Assembly (NCBI GenBank): GCA_012837835.1
Contig: DUQK01000040.1
Location: 1-48,586 of the forward strand
Source of the DNA: Christensenellaceae bacterium
GTDB taxonomy: Bacteria; Bacillota; Clostridia; Christensenellales; Aristaeellaceae
Reading direction: 5' to 3'
Length of the DNA stretch: 48,586 bases
The notes under the pieces: model-generated
What the model saw: the letters and a program-made list of their open reading frames with translations, nothing else
Database searches by the model: none
What the model was told of the DNA's origin: nothing
Shown here: piece after piece, positions 7,780 through 17,151 of the stretch
How positions within the stretch are numbered: position 1 is the stretch's first letter
How the letters are laid out: each line of letters begins with the position of its first letter
Position numbers and translations under genes: made by a program

Positions 7780-10700
7780 TGATAATAAACTGATTGAATA
7801 TATATATGAACAAATACCTGAGCTTAAGGGTAAACTAAAGCTTGACAAGCTGCACTATAACGAAAAGCAAAGACATGTAACGGTTTTTCTACTTTCAGAT
7901 GAGCCTGTAAGGGAAGAGAATTTTCTTAATATAAAAAAAGCTCTTAAGAAATTGCTGCCCGGCATGGGGGTGTCGCTCAGAACTGCATCTCCAAATTCAG
8001 CGCAGCATTTTTTAGAGGAGCCGGAAAAATATGCTGATATATTTACAGGTTACCTTATAAGAAAATTCCCGGCAATAGTGTCATGGGTTAAGGATATTAT
8101 ATGGAGCCCATATCTTGAGGGAATATCCCTTGAAGCGCCTGATGAATTTTCGCTCAGCTATCTTAACCAAAACAATGTGTCAAATATGCTGACAAACGCT
8201 TCTGAGCATGTATTTCATATAAGACCTAAGTTTCATCTGCGCCTTAGGGGAGATGCGGCGCAAAGGCTTGAAAATATTGAGCAAAAGAGAAAGCAGGAGA
8301 GAGAACGCAAAAAAAAATATCTCCTAAAGCAGGAGGATAACAGGCAGTATACAAGCAAGAAGAAATCCGACTGTATAAAAGGTAGAAAAATAAAAGAAGA
8401 AGCTGTGGATATTGCATCTCTAACTGAAGTTAGCGGTTTAGTAGTGGTGCAGGGTGAAGTAATACAAAAGGAACGCACCGATATTAAAGGCGGGGAAATG
8501 GTGCTTTTAAGCTTTATCGTTACGGACAATACCAGCTCTATAAAGTGTAAGATATTTCTGCGCCTTACAAGGAAAGGCGGGGACGCTTTTTCTGAACATG
8601 TAAATTTCGATAATGCCGAAAAAGTGGAAAAGGTTATAAACAGCATAAATGTTGGAGAGGGCGTTAAGGTAAGAGGAAACTGCGAAAAGGATAATTTTGA
8701 GCGCGGGGAACTTGTAATAATGGCAAGGGATATAATGCACTATGAGATAGAAAAGAGAATGGATAATTCCCCTGAAAAACGTATAGAACTCCACGCCCAC
8801 ACGCAGATGAGCAATATGGACGCCACCGTATCCGCAGAAAAACTAATAGAAACCGCAGCGAAATGGGGACACTCCGCTATAGCTATAACTGATTCGGGGG
8901 TTGTTCAAGCATTCCCTCAGGCGTTTTATACTGCGCAAACAAACAATATAAAGCTTATACCCGGTCTTGAAGCATATATGATTCAAGAGGGAAGCATAGT
9001 AAAGGGTGCAAGTGATGAGAGCATAAACAGTCCCATTGTAGTTGTTGACTTTGAAACCACCGGCCTCAATACTAAAATCGAACGTATTACGGAGATTGGC
9101 GCTGTTAAAATAGCGGACGGAAGGATAGTTGATACCTTTTCAAGCTTTGTAAACCCAGAAAAACCGCTCAGCCAAGAGATAGTAAATCTTACAGGCATCA
9201 CAGATGCTATGCTTAAAGATGCTCCAAAAGCCGGGGAAATATTACCCGAGTTTTTGGAATTTGTAGGAAATAGCCCTATTGCGGCGCATAATGCTAAGTT
9301 TGATGCGGGTATGCTTTATAGCGAACTTAAACGTCTAAATATGCGCTTTGATGGCACCATACTTGATACCCTTGCCATGGCGCAAAAGCTATATCCCGAG
9401 CTTCCAAGGTATAGGCTAGGTACGCTCTGTAGACACCTTGGCGTGTCGCTTAAAAATGCACACAGGGCTGTGAATGATGCTAAAGCTACCGCAAAATGCC
9501 TGCTTATAATGCTTAGGGAAATAAGCAATATGGGCGTTGAAACCATAGACGACATAGATAATTTCATAAAAGGCTATGTAAAGACGCAGAGAAGGCATAT
9601 AGTGCTGCTCGCTAAAAACAGAAAAGGGATAGAAAACCTAAACCGTATAGTTTCATTATCCCATATTGAGCATTTTAGAAATGTGCCTCTTGTGCCTAAG
9701 GAAGAAATTAAGCGCTACAGGGAGGGATTGATTGTAGGTTCAGCCTGCGAGGAAGGCGAAATATATCAGGCTATACTTGATAATGCGGATGATACTCATC
9801 TTGATTCACTAGTAGAGTTTTACGATTATCTTGAGATACAGCCTGATGGCAACCATGCATTACTTATTGAAAGAGGCGCAGTTAAAGATAGGGAAGAGCT
9901 GCACAGGGTAAACAAAAAAATAATCGCAATTGCAGAAAAGAATAATAAACCTATAGTTGCAACCGGGGATGTACATTATCTAAACCCTGAAGATGCGGTG
10001 TATAGGAGCATACTCCAGTGCAGTCAGAATATCCGTAGCTTCCAGTTACAGCCTGAGCTTTATTTCCGCACTACGGAGGAAATGCTTAAGGAATTTTCCT
10101 ATCTGGGTGAAAAAAAAGCTAGGGAAATAGTAATAAATAATCCCCTAAAAATAGCAGAGCAGGTAGAGGAAATAAGCCTGTATCCTGAGCACCCGGAAGG
10201 TAAGACTACATTTGCCCCAAAATGGGAAAATGCTGAGGATGAGGTACGCGATTTAACAATGCAAAAAGCTCATGAGCTATATGGGGATGAACTTCCAAAG
10301 TTAATAGAAGAAAGGCTTAATAAAGAATTAAACGCAATAATAGGTTACGGCTACGCCACGTTATATAGGATAGCTACTTTGTTGGTTGAAAAATCGCTTT
10401 CCGATGGTTATGTAGTCGGAAGCCGCGGTTCGGTAGGTTCGTCATTGGTTGCCACCCTATGCGGGATAACAGAGGTAAATCCATTGTCTGCCCATTATAG
10501 ATGTGCTAAATGCCTCAAAGTATATTTTGATGTAGATAAGCAGTACAAGGTAGGCGTTGACCTTCCTAATAAAAATTGCCCCACCTGCGGTGAAAAACTT
10601 CTAAAGGACGGTTTTGACATACCCTTTGAAGTGTTCCTAGGCTTTAAGGGAGATAAGGTACCGGATATAGACCTTAATTTCTCAGGTGAATATCAGGCAA

Positions 10701-12097
10701 GGGCGCATGCATATGTGGAAGAGCTGTTCGGCAAGGGTAATGTATTTAGAGCCGGCACCATAGGTACACTCCAAGATAAGACTGCCTACGGGCTAGTGCT
10801 AAAATATCTAAGGGAAATTGGCAGGGAAGCTCCTTCAGCTGAAGTGGAACGCCTTGCAAGCGGCTGTGTGGGTGTTAAACGCACTACGGGGCAGCACCCC
10901 GGCGGCATGGTTATAGTGCCCAAGGAATATGAGATATATAATTTTACCGCAGTTCAGCATCCGGCTGATAAGAGTGAACTTGGTATAGTAACCACGCATT
11001 TTGATTTTAACTCTATGCACGATATATTGGTAAAGCTTGATGTTCTAGGGCATGATGACCCAACCATGATATATGTGCTTGAGAAACTGACCGGTATACA
11101 TTATGCGGATATACCCCTTGATGATGAAAAGGTTATGAGCCTTTTTACTTCCCCAGAAGCCCTAGGGGTTACCGCAGAAGATATAGACTGCGAAACGGGT
11201 ACCCTTGGCGTGCCGGAATTTGGTACCCCATTTGTTAGGCAGATGCTGCAGGATACTAAGCCTAGTACCATGGAGGAACTTATACGCATATCAGGGCTAT
11301 CACACGGCACTGATGTGTGGCTTGGCAACGCTAAGGATTTGATACTAAGCAATACCGCTACCCTTAAAGAATGCATATGTATAAGGGACGATATAATGAA
11401 CTACCTTATAAGCGTTGGTATTGATGCGAAAATGGCATTTGATATAATGGAAAATGTACGCAAGGGCAAAAAACTTAAAAATAACCCTGAAATGGAAAGC
11501 GTTATGAGGGAAAACGGCGTGCCGGATTGGTTCATACAGAGCTGCAAAAAGATAGGCTATCTGTTCCCCAAGGGTCATGCGGTTGCGTATGTAATAATGG
11601 CGCTAAGGATTGCGTGGTTTAAGCTGTATTACCCGCTTGAATACTACTCAGCATATTTTAGCATACGATGCGGCGCTTTTAATTCAGAAACTATGCTCGT
11701 AGATAGGGAATATCTAAAACATATGCTTTTAGAGCGTAAAAGTATAGATTCCAGAGAGCAAACCGGTAAGGATAAGGACGAAATAACAGCGCTTGAAGTA
11801 GTAATTGAAATGGTGTCAAGGGGTTATAAGTTCCTCCCTGTTGATTTATATAAAAGCGAATCTACTCGTTTTGTAATAGAGGATGGAGCACTTCGCTGTC
11901 CCTTTACCTCGCTTAGCGGTTTTGGAGAGCAGGCTGCAAACAGCATAATAGCAGAGCGCAGTACGCCCTTTATATCGGTAGAAGATTTGCAAAACCGTAC
12001 AAAGGTTACAGTTACGGGCATTGAGCTACTTAAAAATTGCGGTGCGCTAGGCAGCATAGCTGCAAGCAATCAGATATCATTATTCGATTTGTTATAA
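7772..12097 (+). CDS. polC: DNA polymerase III alpha subunit, PolC type
   Basis: This is the 1441-residue replicative polymerase of low-GC Gram-positive bacteria. Domain order: N-terminal domain, a Lys/Arg-rich coiled stretch (about 165-200), an OB fold (about 215-320), the first part of the PHP domain (HAHTQMSNMDA near 342), an inserted DnaQ-like 3'-5' exonuclease (VVVDFETTGL near 422 with DxE; HNAKFDAG; HRAVNDAKAT), the rest of PHP, then the polymerase core. The core has a zinc finger (CAKC...CPTC), GSRGSVGSS, and the catalytic Asp pair in PDIDLNF near 965. I chose ATG 7772, after GAGGG, rather than the upstream start inside ispG. Length is normal. Confidence 0.98.
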   Translation: MSNDNKLIEYIYEQIPELKGKLKLDKLHYNEKQRHVTVFLLSDEPVREENFLNIKKALKKLLPGMGVSLRTASPNSAQHFLEEPEKYADIFTGYLIRKFPAIVSWVKDIIWSPYLEGISLEAPDEFSLSYLNQNNVSNMLTNASEHVFHIRPKFHLRLRGDAAQRLENIEQKRKQERERKKKYLLKQEDNRQYTSKKKSDCIKGRKIKEEAVDIASLTEVSGLVVVQGEVIQKERTDIKGGEMVLLSFIVTDNTSSIKCKIFLRLTRKGGDAFSEHVNFDNAEKVEKVINSINVGEGVKVRGNCEKDNFERGELVIMARDIMHYEIEKRMDNSPEKRIELHAHTQMSNMDATVSAEKLIETAAKWGHSAIAITDSGVVQAFPQAFYTAQTNNIKLIPGLEAYMIQEGSIVKGASDESINSPIVVVDFETTGLNTKIERITEIGAVKIADGRIVDTFSSFVNPEKPLSQEIVNLTGITDAMLKDAPKAGEILPEFLEFVGNSPIAAHNAKFDAGMLYSELKRLNMRFDGTILDTLAMAQKLYPELPRYRLGTLCRHLGVSLKNAHRAVNDAKATAKCLLIMLREISNMGVETIDDIDNFIKGYVKTQRRHIVLLAKNRKGIENLNRIVSLSHIEHFRNVPLVPKEEIKRYREGLIVGSACEEGEIYQAILDNADDTHLDSLVEFYDYLEIQPDGNHALLIERGAVKDREELHRVNKKIIAIAEKNNKPIVATGDVHYLNPEDAVYRSILQCSQNIRSFQLQPELYFRTTEEMLKEFSYLGEKKAREIVINNPLKIAEQVEEISLYPEHPEGKTTFAPKWENAEDEVRDLTMQKAHELYGDELPKLIEERLNKELNAIIGYGYATLYRIATLLVEKSLSDGYVVGSRGSVGSSLVATLCGITEVNPLSAHYRCAKCLKVYFDVDKQYKVGVDLPNKNCPTCGEKLLKDGFDIPFEVFLGFKGDKVPDIDLNFSGEYQARAHAYVEELFGKGNVFRAGTIGTLQDKTAYGLVLKYLREIGREAPSAEVERLASGCVGVKRTTGQHPGGMVIVPKEYEIYNFTAVQHPADKSELGIVTTHFDFNSMHDILVKLDVLGHDDPTMIYVLEKLTGIHYADIPLDDEKVMSLFTSPEALGVTAEDIDCETGTLGVPEFGTPFVRQMLQDTKPSTMEELIRISGLSHGTDVWLGNAKDLILSNTATLKECICIRDDIMNYLISVGIDAKMAFDIMENVRKGKKLKNNPEMESVMRENGVPDWFIQSCKKIGYLFPKGHAVAYVIMALRIAWFKLYYPLEYYSAYFSIRCGAFNSETMLVDREYLKHMLLERKSIDSREQTGKDKDEITALEVVIEMVSRGYKFLPVDLYKSESTRFVIEDGALRCPFTSLSGFGEQAANSIIAERSTPFISVEDLQNRTKVTVTGIELLKNCGALGSIAASNQISLFDLL

Positions 12098-12110
12098 TAA
12101 ATAATTTTAT

Positions 12111-12133
12111 ATACGGCGCTTTTTTTGCCGTAT
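12111..12133 (+). terminator. Hairpin after polC
   Basis: Perfect 7-base arms, ATACGGC and GCCGTAT, surround a nine-base T-rich loop, 13 bases after the polC stop. No T run follows the stem, so it may terminate weakly or just protect the mRNA end. Confidence 0.4.
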
Positions 12134-12140
12134 AGTCTAT

Positions 12141-12169
12141 TTGACAGCATAATACAAATAAAGTAAACT
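12141..12169 (+). promoter_or_regulatory. Promoter of the COG2509 gene
   Basis: A perfect TTGACA (12141-12146) lies 17 bases before TAAACT (12164-12169). The next start codon is at 12197, after GGAGGGG. Confidence 0.7.
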
Positions 12170-12196
12170 TAGGTCTAATCTTTTTGGAGGGGAAAT

Positions 12197-13627
12197 ATGA
12201 AATACGATCTGGTTATTATTGGAGCGGGACCCGCGGGCATATTCACTGCCTTGCAGCTTATTAAAAGGGGCTCAAAGAAAAAAATTCTTATGATAGAAAA
12301 GGGAGAGTCCATAGAAAAAAGGTACTGCCCAAAGGAGAAAGTGGGTTATTGCACGAATTGCCGTCCCTATTGCCATATAACAACCGGATTTTCAGGAGCC
12401 GGCGCATTTTCAGATGGCAAGCTGTCCCTCTCGACAGAAGTTGGCGGCGAATTACCGGAGCTGCTTGGCGAAAGCTATATGCAAAAAATGATAGATTATA
12501 CCGATAGTATATACCTTTCTTTCGGTGCGGATACTCATATAGAAGGGCTTGAGCATAAGGATAGTATAAAGGAGATACGCAAGAGAGCTATAAAGGCGGG
12601 ACTTAAGCTTGTTGATTGTCCTATACGTCATATGGGTACTGAAAAAGCACAGGAAATATACGGAGCTATACAGAAAGCTCTTATCGCCAGTGGCGTTGAA
12701 ATATGCTTTGGCTGCAACTGTACCAACCTTATACTAAAAGAGAATGAGTGTATAGGTGTTAAGGTTGAATGTTCAAAAACAGGTAAGGAGCAGGAGATTT
12801 TTGCTGATACAACCGTAGTTGCAACCGGTAGAAGAGGTGCCGATTGGCTTGAAAAAATATGCGAGGAACATAAAATTGCCCATCAGCCGGGCACAGTAGA
12901 TATAGGTGTTAGGGTGGAAGTACGTAATGAAGTTATGGAAGAGGTGAATGAGGCGCTGTATGAAAGCAAGCTTATAGGTTATCCCAACCCCTTTAAAGAT
13001 AAGGTGCGTACATTCTGCCAAAATCCGGGAGGCGTAGTTTCTCAGGAAAATTACGATAATGACTTAGCCGTAGTAAACGGTCATAGCTATAAGGACAAAA
13101 AATCCCCAAATACCAACTTGTCTATACTATGCAGCCATAATTTCACCTTTCCTTTTAACCAACCTATTGCATACGCTCAAAAAGTGGGGGAACTTACAAA
13201 TATGCTTGCTAACGGGCGTATACTCGTTCAGCGCTTTGGCGATATATTAGACGGCAAACGCACGTGGGAGAGGGAGCTTAGCCGCTCCAATGTAAGACCT
13301 ACCCTGCCCGATGCCGTTGCTGGCGACATCACTGCCGGTATGCCCTATAGAGCTATGACAAATATAATAAACTTCATAAAGGCTATGGAATATGTTGTGC
13401 CCGGCTTTGCTGCAAATGAAACCCTGCTGTATTCGCCCGAACTTAAATTCTACTCAAACAGGGTAAAAATGGATAAGGATCTGAATACCAATATAAAAAA
13501 TCTACATACACTCGGCGATTCCAGCGGCTGGACTCGCGGACTTATGATGGCTTCCGCTATGGGCGTGGTTATGGGAGATAGGCTGGCTGATAAGGAAGCG
13601 TTGCCCGCTGTTTCAGAACAATTGTAA
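12197..13627 (+). CDS. COG2509-type FAD-dependent dehydrogenase-like protein
   Basis: The 476-residue product has an N-terminal Rossmann dinucleotide site (VIIGAGPAGIFTALQL) and then the family's characteristic Cys-rich block, CPKEKVGYCTNCRPYC, joined to GFSGAGAFSDGKLSL. A second nucleotide-binding strand is seen at VVATGRRGADWL, and the C-terminus has LGDSSGWTRGLMMASAMG, the FAD-closing motif. These match the uncharacterised FAD-dependent dehydrogenases of COG2509. The substrate is not known in the family. It has its own promoter and appears to be a single-gene unit. The closely spaced cysteines might bind a metal or act in redox chemistry; that is inference. Confidence 0.88.
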   Translation: MKYDLVIIGAGPAGIFTALQLIKRGSKKKILMIEKGESIEKRYCPKEKVGYCTNCRPYCHITTGFSGAGAFSDGKLSLSTEVGGELPELLGESYMQKMIDYTDSIYLSFGADTHIEGLEHKDSIKEIRKRAIKAGLKLVDCPIRHMGTEKAQEIYGAIQKALIASGVEICFGCNCTNLILKENECIGVKVECSKTGKEQEIFADTTVVATGRRGADWLEKICEEHKIAHQPGTVDIGVRVEVRNEVMEEVNEALYESKLIGYPNPFKDKVRTFCQNPGGVVSQENYDNDLAVVNGHSYKDKKSPNTNLSILCSHNFTFPFNQPIAYAQKVGELTNMLANGRILVQRFGDILDGKRTWERELSRSNVRPTLPDAVAGDITAGMPYRAMTNIINFIKAMEYVVPGFAANETLLYSPELKFYSNRVKMDKDLNTNIKNLHTLGDSSGWTRGLMMASAMGVVMGDRLADKEALPAVSEQL

Positions 13628-13673
13628 AGTTTACAAAAATACTTGCAAAGTTATTGTAATATTATTACAATAA
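13622..13673 (+). promoter_or_regulatory. Promoter with two palindromic operator-like sites before the L,D-transpeptidase
   Basis: TTGCAA (13643-13648) and TACAAT (13666-13671) are spaced by 17 bases. Two palindromes overlap this region. The first is TTGTAAA-G-TTTACAA (13622-13636), which includes the stop codon of the gene before. The second has arms TTATTGTAAT and ATTACAATAA around ATT (13651-13673) and covers the spacer and -10 box. Both share TTGTAA/TTACAA halves and their centres are 33 bases apart, about three helical turns, as expected for cooperative binding of one dimeric regulator. Confidence 0.6.
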
Positions 13674-13701
13674 AGCCGAGCTTTTTTTGAAGGAGGACGG
13701 G

Positions 13702-15402
13702 ATGAAACGCTTAGCTATTTTCTTGTTGTTAGCTTCACTCATCTTTTCTATAGTAGTTGCAGAAGAAACCGACGTATTTGAACCTGAAGAGGACGAAGTT
13801 GTAATAATAACTTCCGAGCTTAAGGAGCTTAAATATGGCGATAAGGGAGATGAAGTGCGCGCCCTGCAAACAAGGCTGCGCGATGTAAAGTATTATACAG
13901 CAAAGGTTACGGGGAATTACTATAAATCTACTACCGAAGCGGTAAAAAAAGTGCAGGAGGCATATGCCCTACCTGTAACAGGTGAAGCTGATGCAGCTAC
14001 TCTTCAAATAATATACGGTGATTGCCATAGACCGCTTAAAAGCGGAAGTGAGGGCAAGGACGTTTCAAGATTGCAGACCATGCTTGGCGAACTTGGTTAT
14101 TATGCGGGCAATATTAGTGGAAAATACTTGCAAAATACCCAGGCTGCTGTGCAGGCGTTTCAAACTGTAAACGGATTGAATGCAACTGGCGAAGCGGATG
14201 TATTTACACAGGAAAAACTATACAGCGGACGCGCTATTATAGCAACACCCGATCCTAACATGACCCCAACCCCAGTGCCTGAGCCTACCAAAGTACCGGA
14301 TTTAAGCTTCCCCGGCAATATGTCATACGGCAGCAAAGGGGAGAGGGTGCGCCAGCTTCAGGAGCGCCTAAAGGAGCTTGGTTATTTCAATAGAAAAACC
14401 ACAACCACTGGTTTTTATAAGATGACGCAGGCTGCTCTTGAGGAATTTCAAAAGCAAAACGGTCTGTTTGTTGATGGTAAGTTAGATGAAGAAACTTGGG
14501 AAGCGTTATATAGCGAAGATGTAGTACTTCCCTTTGAAATACCAAAACCTACCAAGGAACCTAAACCACCGGAATATTTCCTTGAGGTTGATGTAAATAA
14601 CCAGCTTATAAAAGTATTCGGCATGGACGAAGAGGGTAATTATTCAAGGTTTATAAGGGCTATGTGGTGCTCAACCGGTACTAAAAGCTATCCTAGCGAT
14701 GTAGGCACACATACTCTTACCAAAAGGCGTGCGCTCTGGGCGGAGTTTCCAACCTGGGGCGGCGGCAAAGCCAGGTATTGGGTTAGCATTACGCCAAGTA
14801 TCGCTTTTCACTCCTTTATATATAGCTCATACAATACTAAATCCGTAAACTTAAAAAGCGTAAACCGCCTTGGCAAGCCTGCCTCGCACGGTTGTATACG
14901 CTTAACCCTGCAAGATGCGAAGTGGATATACCAAAATTGCGGTGAGGGTACGCAGGTTTATATACATGAAGATGCTCCTATAGATGCCGAGCTTAAGGCA
15001 GCTTCCCGCCCCGCAACTTACGATAAAAAACTATATTCACATCCCACAACCCCTGCGCCATCTGTAGCGCCACCATATAACCCCGCAGTTTTACCTACTG
15101 GTGAAATAAGAGCATTAAAGCTTAAATCCAAGGGAGAAGATGTATATTGGCTACAAAACAGGCTTAAAGAGCTTGGCTATTATCAAGGTACAATCACAGG
15201 CGAATACCTTGACGGTACCAAGCAGGCAGTAAGCAAATTCCAGAAGGATAACGGCATTAAGGCAAACGGCACAGCGGATAAAAAGACGCTTGAACTTCTT
15301 TATAGTAAGGCTTTAGAAGAACACAAAACCCCGGTTCCCCTTCCGACAGACGCTCCTCCTACGCCTGCGCCAACGGAAGTGCCGCCAGCACCTTCTCCGT
15401 AA
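13702..15402 (+). CDS. Secreted L,D-transpeptidase with four peptidoglycan-binding repeats
   Basis: The 566-residue product has a signal peptide (about residues 1-20, ending VVA-EE). Three PG_binding_1 repeats follow at about 43-107, 112-175 and 207-272. A YkuD L,D-transpeptidase domain (about 290-425) has the catalytic motif SHGCIRL with Cys398 and His396. A fourth repeat lies at about 472-537. Linkers and tail are Pro/Thr-rich, as in wall-spanning proteins. The enzyme would form 3-3 cross-links or attach molecules to peptidoglycan. ATG 13702 has AGGAGG five bases upstream; the TTG-started longer form is rejected. The two palindromes upstream suggest it is regulated. Confidence 0.93.
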   Translation: MKRLAIFLLLASLIFSIVVAEETDVFEPEEDEVVIITSELKELKYGDKGDEVRALQTRLRDVKYYTAKVTGNYYKSTTEAVKKVQEAYALPVTGEADAATLQIIYGDCHRPLKSGSEGKDVSRLQTMLGELGYYAGNISGKYLQNTQAAVQAFQTVNGLNATGEADVFTQEKLYSGRAIIATPDPNMTPTPVPEPTKVPDLSFPGNMSYGSKGERVRQLQERLKELGYFNRKTTTTGFYKMTQAALEEFQKQNGLFVDGKLDEETWEALYSEDVVLPFEIPKPTKEPKPPEYFLEVDVNNQLIKVFGMDEEGNYSRFIRAMWCSTGTKSYPSDVGTHTLTKRRALWAEFPTWGGGKARYWVSITPSIAFHSFIYSSYNTKSVNLKSVNRLGKPASHGCIRLTLQDAKWIYQNCGEGTQVYIHEDAPIDAELKAASRPATYDKKLYSHPTTPAPSVAPPYNPAVLPTGEIRALKLKSKGEDVYWLQNRLKELGYYQGTITGEYLDGTKQAVSKFQKDNGIKANGTADKKTLELLYSKALEEHKTPVPLPTDAPPTPAPTEVPPAPSP

Positions 15403-15417
15403 TATAAAAGGATACAC

Positions 15418-17151
15418 ATGCCTTATATAAAAAAGACGGTGCTTAAGTACCGGAAACAGATTTTTCTAGGTCAATTTTTTAAACTAATAGAGGCTATTTT
15501 AGAGCTAATGATGCCCGTTGCAATGGCAAGCGTTATAGATAAAGGCATCGCTCTTGGTGATAAAAGCCATATTTTTAGGAATGTAGGCATAATGTTCCTG
15601 CTCGCCTTTGTTGGGGTTTGCTGTGCCATGGTGTGTCAAGTTGTGGCGACAAAAACATCGGTCGGTATGAGCGGGGAGATGCGAAGGGAAGCCTTTGAAA
15701 AAATTAATTCGCTTTCCGCACAGGATTTAGATAGTATAGGTACAAATTCACTTGTAACCCGTATGACTATCGATATAAACAACCTGCAAGATGCTATGGC
15801 TATGCTGATAAGGCTGGTTATACGGTCTCCTTTTATTATGATAGGCTCAATAATAATGGCGATTATATTGGATGTAAAGCTGTCATTAGTGCTGCTTATA
15901 ACAACCCCTCTTGTTTCTATAATAATGTTTATAATATTAAGGGCGGTAGCGCCTAAGTTTTCTGCGCTTCAAAAGAGTCTTGATTTGCTTAGCCGTAAAG
16001 TAAATGAAACTATTTCAGGTATAAGGGTTATAAGGGCGTTTTCGCGCGAGGAAAGTCTGGTAGATTCTTTCGATGAAAGCTCTAAATTCTATGCGGATTT
16101 TGCTCTTAATACAGGTAAAATAACATCGCTGCTATCCCCAATAGTAAGCCTTTGCCTAAATATGGCAATTATTGCGGTGCTTATGCTGGGCGCAAAAAGG
16201 GTGCAGCTTGGCAAGATAGAACTTGGTATAGTAATAGCTTTTATAGAGTACCTAATACAAATATTCCTACAGACTGCTGTTGTGGCAAACCTAGTGCTGA
16301 TATACACAAGGGCGTATGCATCAGCAAAAAGGGTGGAGGAGCTTATGGATACCAAGCCCTCTGTTTCTGATAAGTTCGGGATAAAAAAAGGCGATTTTAT
16401 ACCAAAAGGAAATACGTCACTAATATCATTTAAAAATGTTTGCATTACCTACCCTGATGGTAAACCTGCACTGCAGGATATAAGCTTTTCTCTAAACAAA
16501 GGTGAAAGTCTTGGTATAATAGGCGGTACCGGCAGCGGGAAAAGTACGCTTGTTTCCCTTATTCTAAGGTTTTACGATACTACAAAGGGTGTAGTTAAAT
16601 TTTGCGGTGAAGATATCAAAAATATTCCTATAGAAGAACTAAGGAAGCGTATATCTTTTGTGCCTCAACGTGTATCGCTTTTTAAGGGAAGTGTGGAGCA
16701 AAACTTAAAGCTAGGCAATAATAACGCAAGCAAAAAAGATATGGAAGATGCGCTCAACATAGCTCAGGCGGATTTTGTGTATGAACTTCCGGGAGGACTA
16801 AAATACAATATAGAAGAGAGCGGGCGTAACCTATCGGGCGGGCAAAGACAAAGGCTTACCATTGCAAGGGCAATACTTAAGCCATTTGAAGTAATTATAC
16901 TTGATGACAGCTTTTCCGCTCTTGATTTAAGTACAGAATCTAGGCTCAGGCGAGCACTGAAAAAAAGCCTTGGCGATAGAAGCTGTATAGTGGTTTCCCA
17001 GCGTATTTCAACTATAATGCATGCGGACAATATAATAGTTTTGGATAACGGTGTATGCGTAGGTATGGGCAAGCATGATTATTTGCTCAAACACTGTGAA
17101 ATTTATAAGGAACTGTACATCACCCAGACTGCGGGGGCTGAATATGCGTAG
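15418..17151 (+). CDS. ABC exporter half-transporter with degenerate ATP site (first of a pair)
   Basis: The 577-residue product has an N-terminal six-helix exporter domain (about 15-310) and a C-terminal ATPase. Walker A is GGTGSGKST near residue 370 and the signature is LSGGQRQRL. Walker B reads IILDDSFSALD, with Asp in place of the catalytic Glu, and the switch region reads VVSQRIST, with Gln in place of His. Both changes are those of the non-hydrolysing site in heterodimeric exporters such as TM287/288 or BmrC/D. It ends eight bases inside the next gene. The substrate (drug, lipid or peptide) cannot be told. Confidence 0.93.
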   Translation: MPYIKKTVLKYRKQIFLGQFFKLIEAILELMMPVAMASVIDKGIALGDKSHIFRNVGIMFLLAFVGVCCAMVCQVVATKTSVGMSGEMRREAFEKINSLSAQDLDSIGTNSLVTRMTIDINNLQDAMAMLIRLVIRSPFIMIGSIIMAIILDVKLSLVLLITTPLVSIIMFIILRAVAPKFSALQKSLDLLSRKVNETISGIRVIRAFSREESLVDSFDESSKFYADFALNTGKITSLLSPIVSLCLNMAIIAVLMLGAKRVQLGKIELGIVIAFIEYLIQIFLQTAVVANLVLIYTRAYASAKRVEELMDTKPSVSDKFGIKKGDFIPKGNTSLISFKNVCITYPDGKPALQDISFSLNKGESLGIIGGTGSGKSTLVSLILRFYDTTKGVVKFCGEDIKNIPIEELRKRISFVPQRVSLFKGSVEQNLKLGNNNASKKDMEDALNIAQADFVYELPGGLKYNIEESGRNLSGGQRQRLTIARAILKPFEVIILDDSFSALDLSTESRLRRALKKSLGDRSCIVVSQRISTIMHADNIIVLDNGVCVGMGKHDYLLKHCEIYKELYITQTAGAEYA

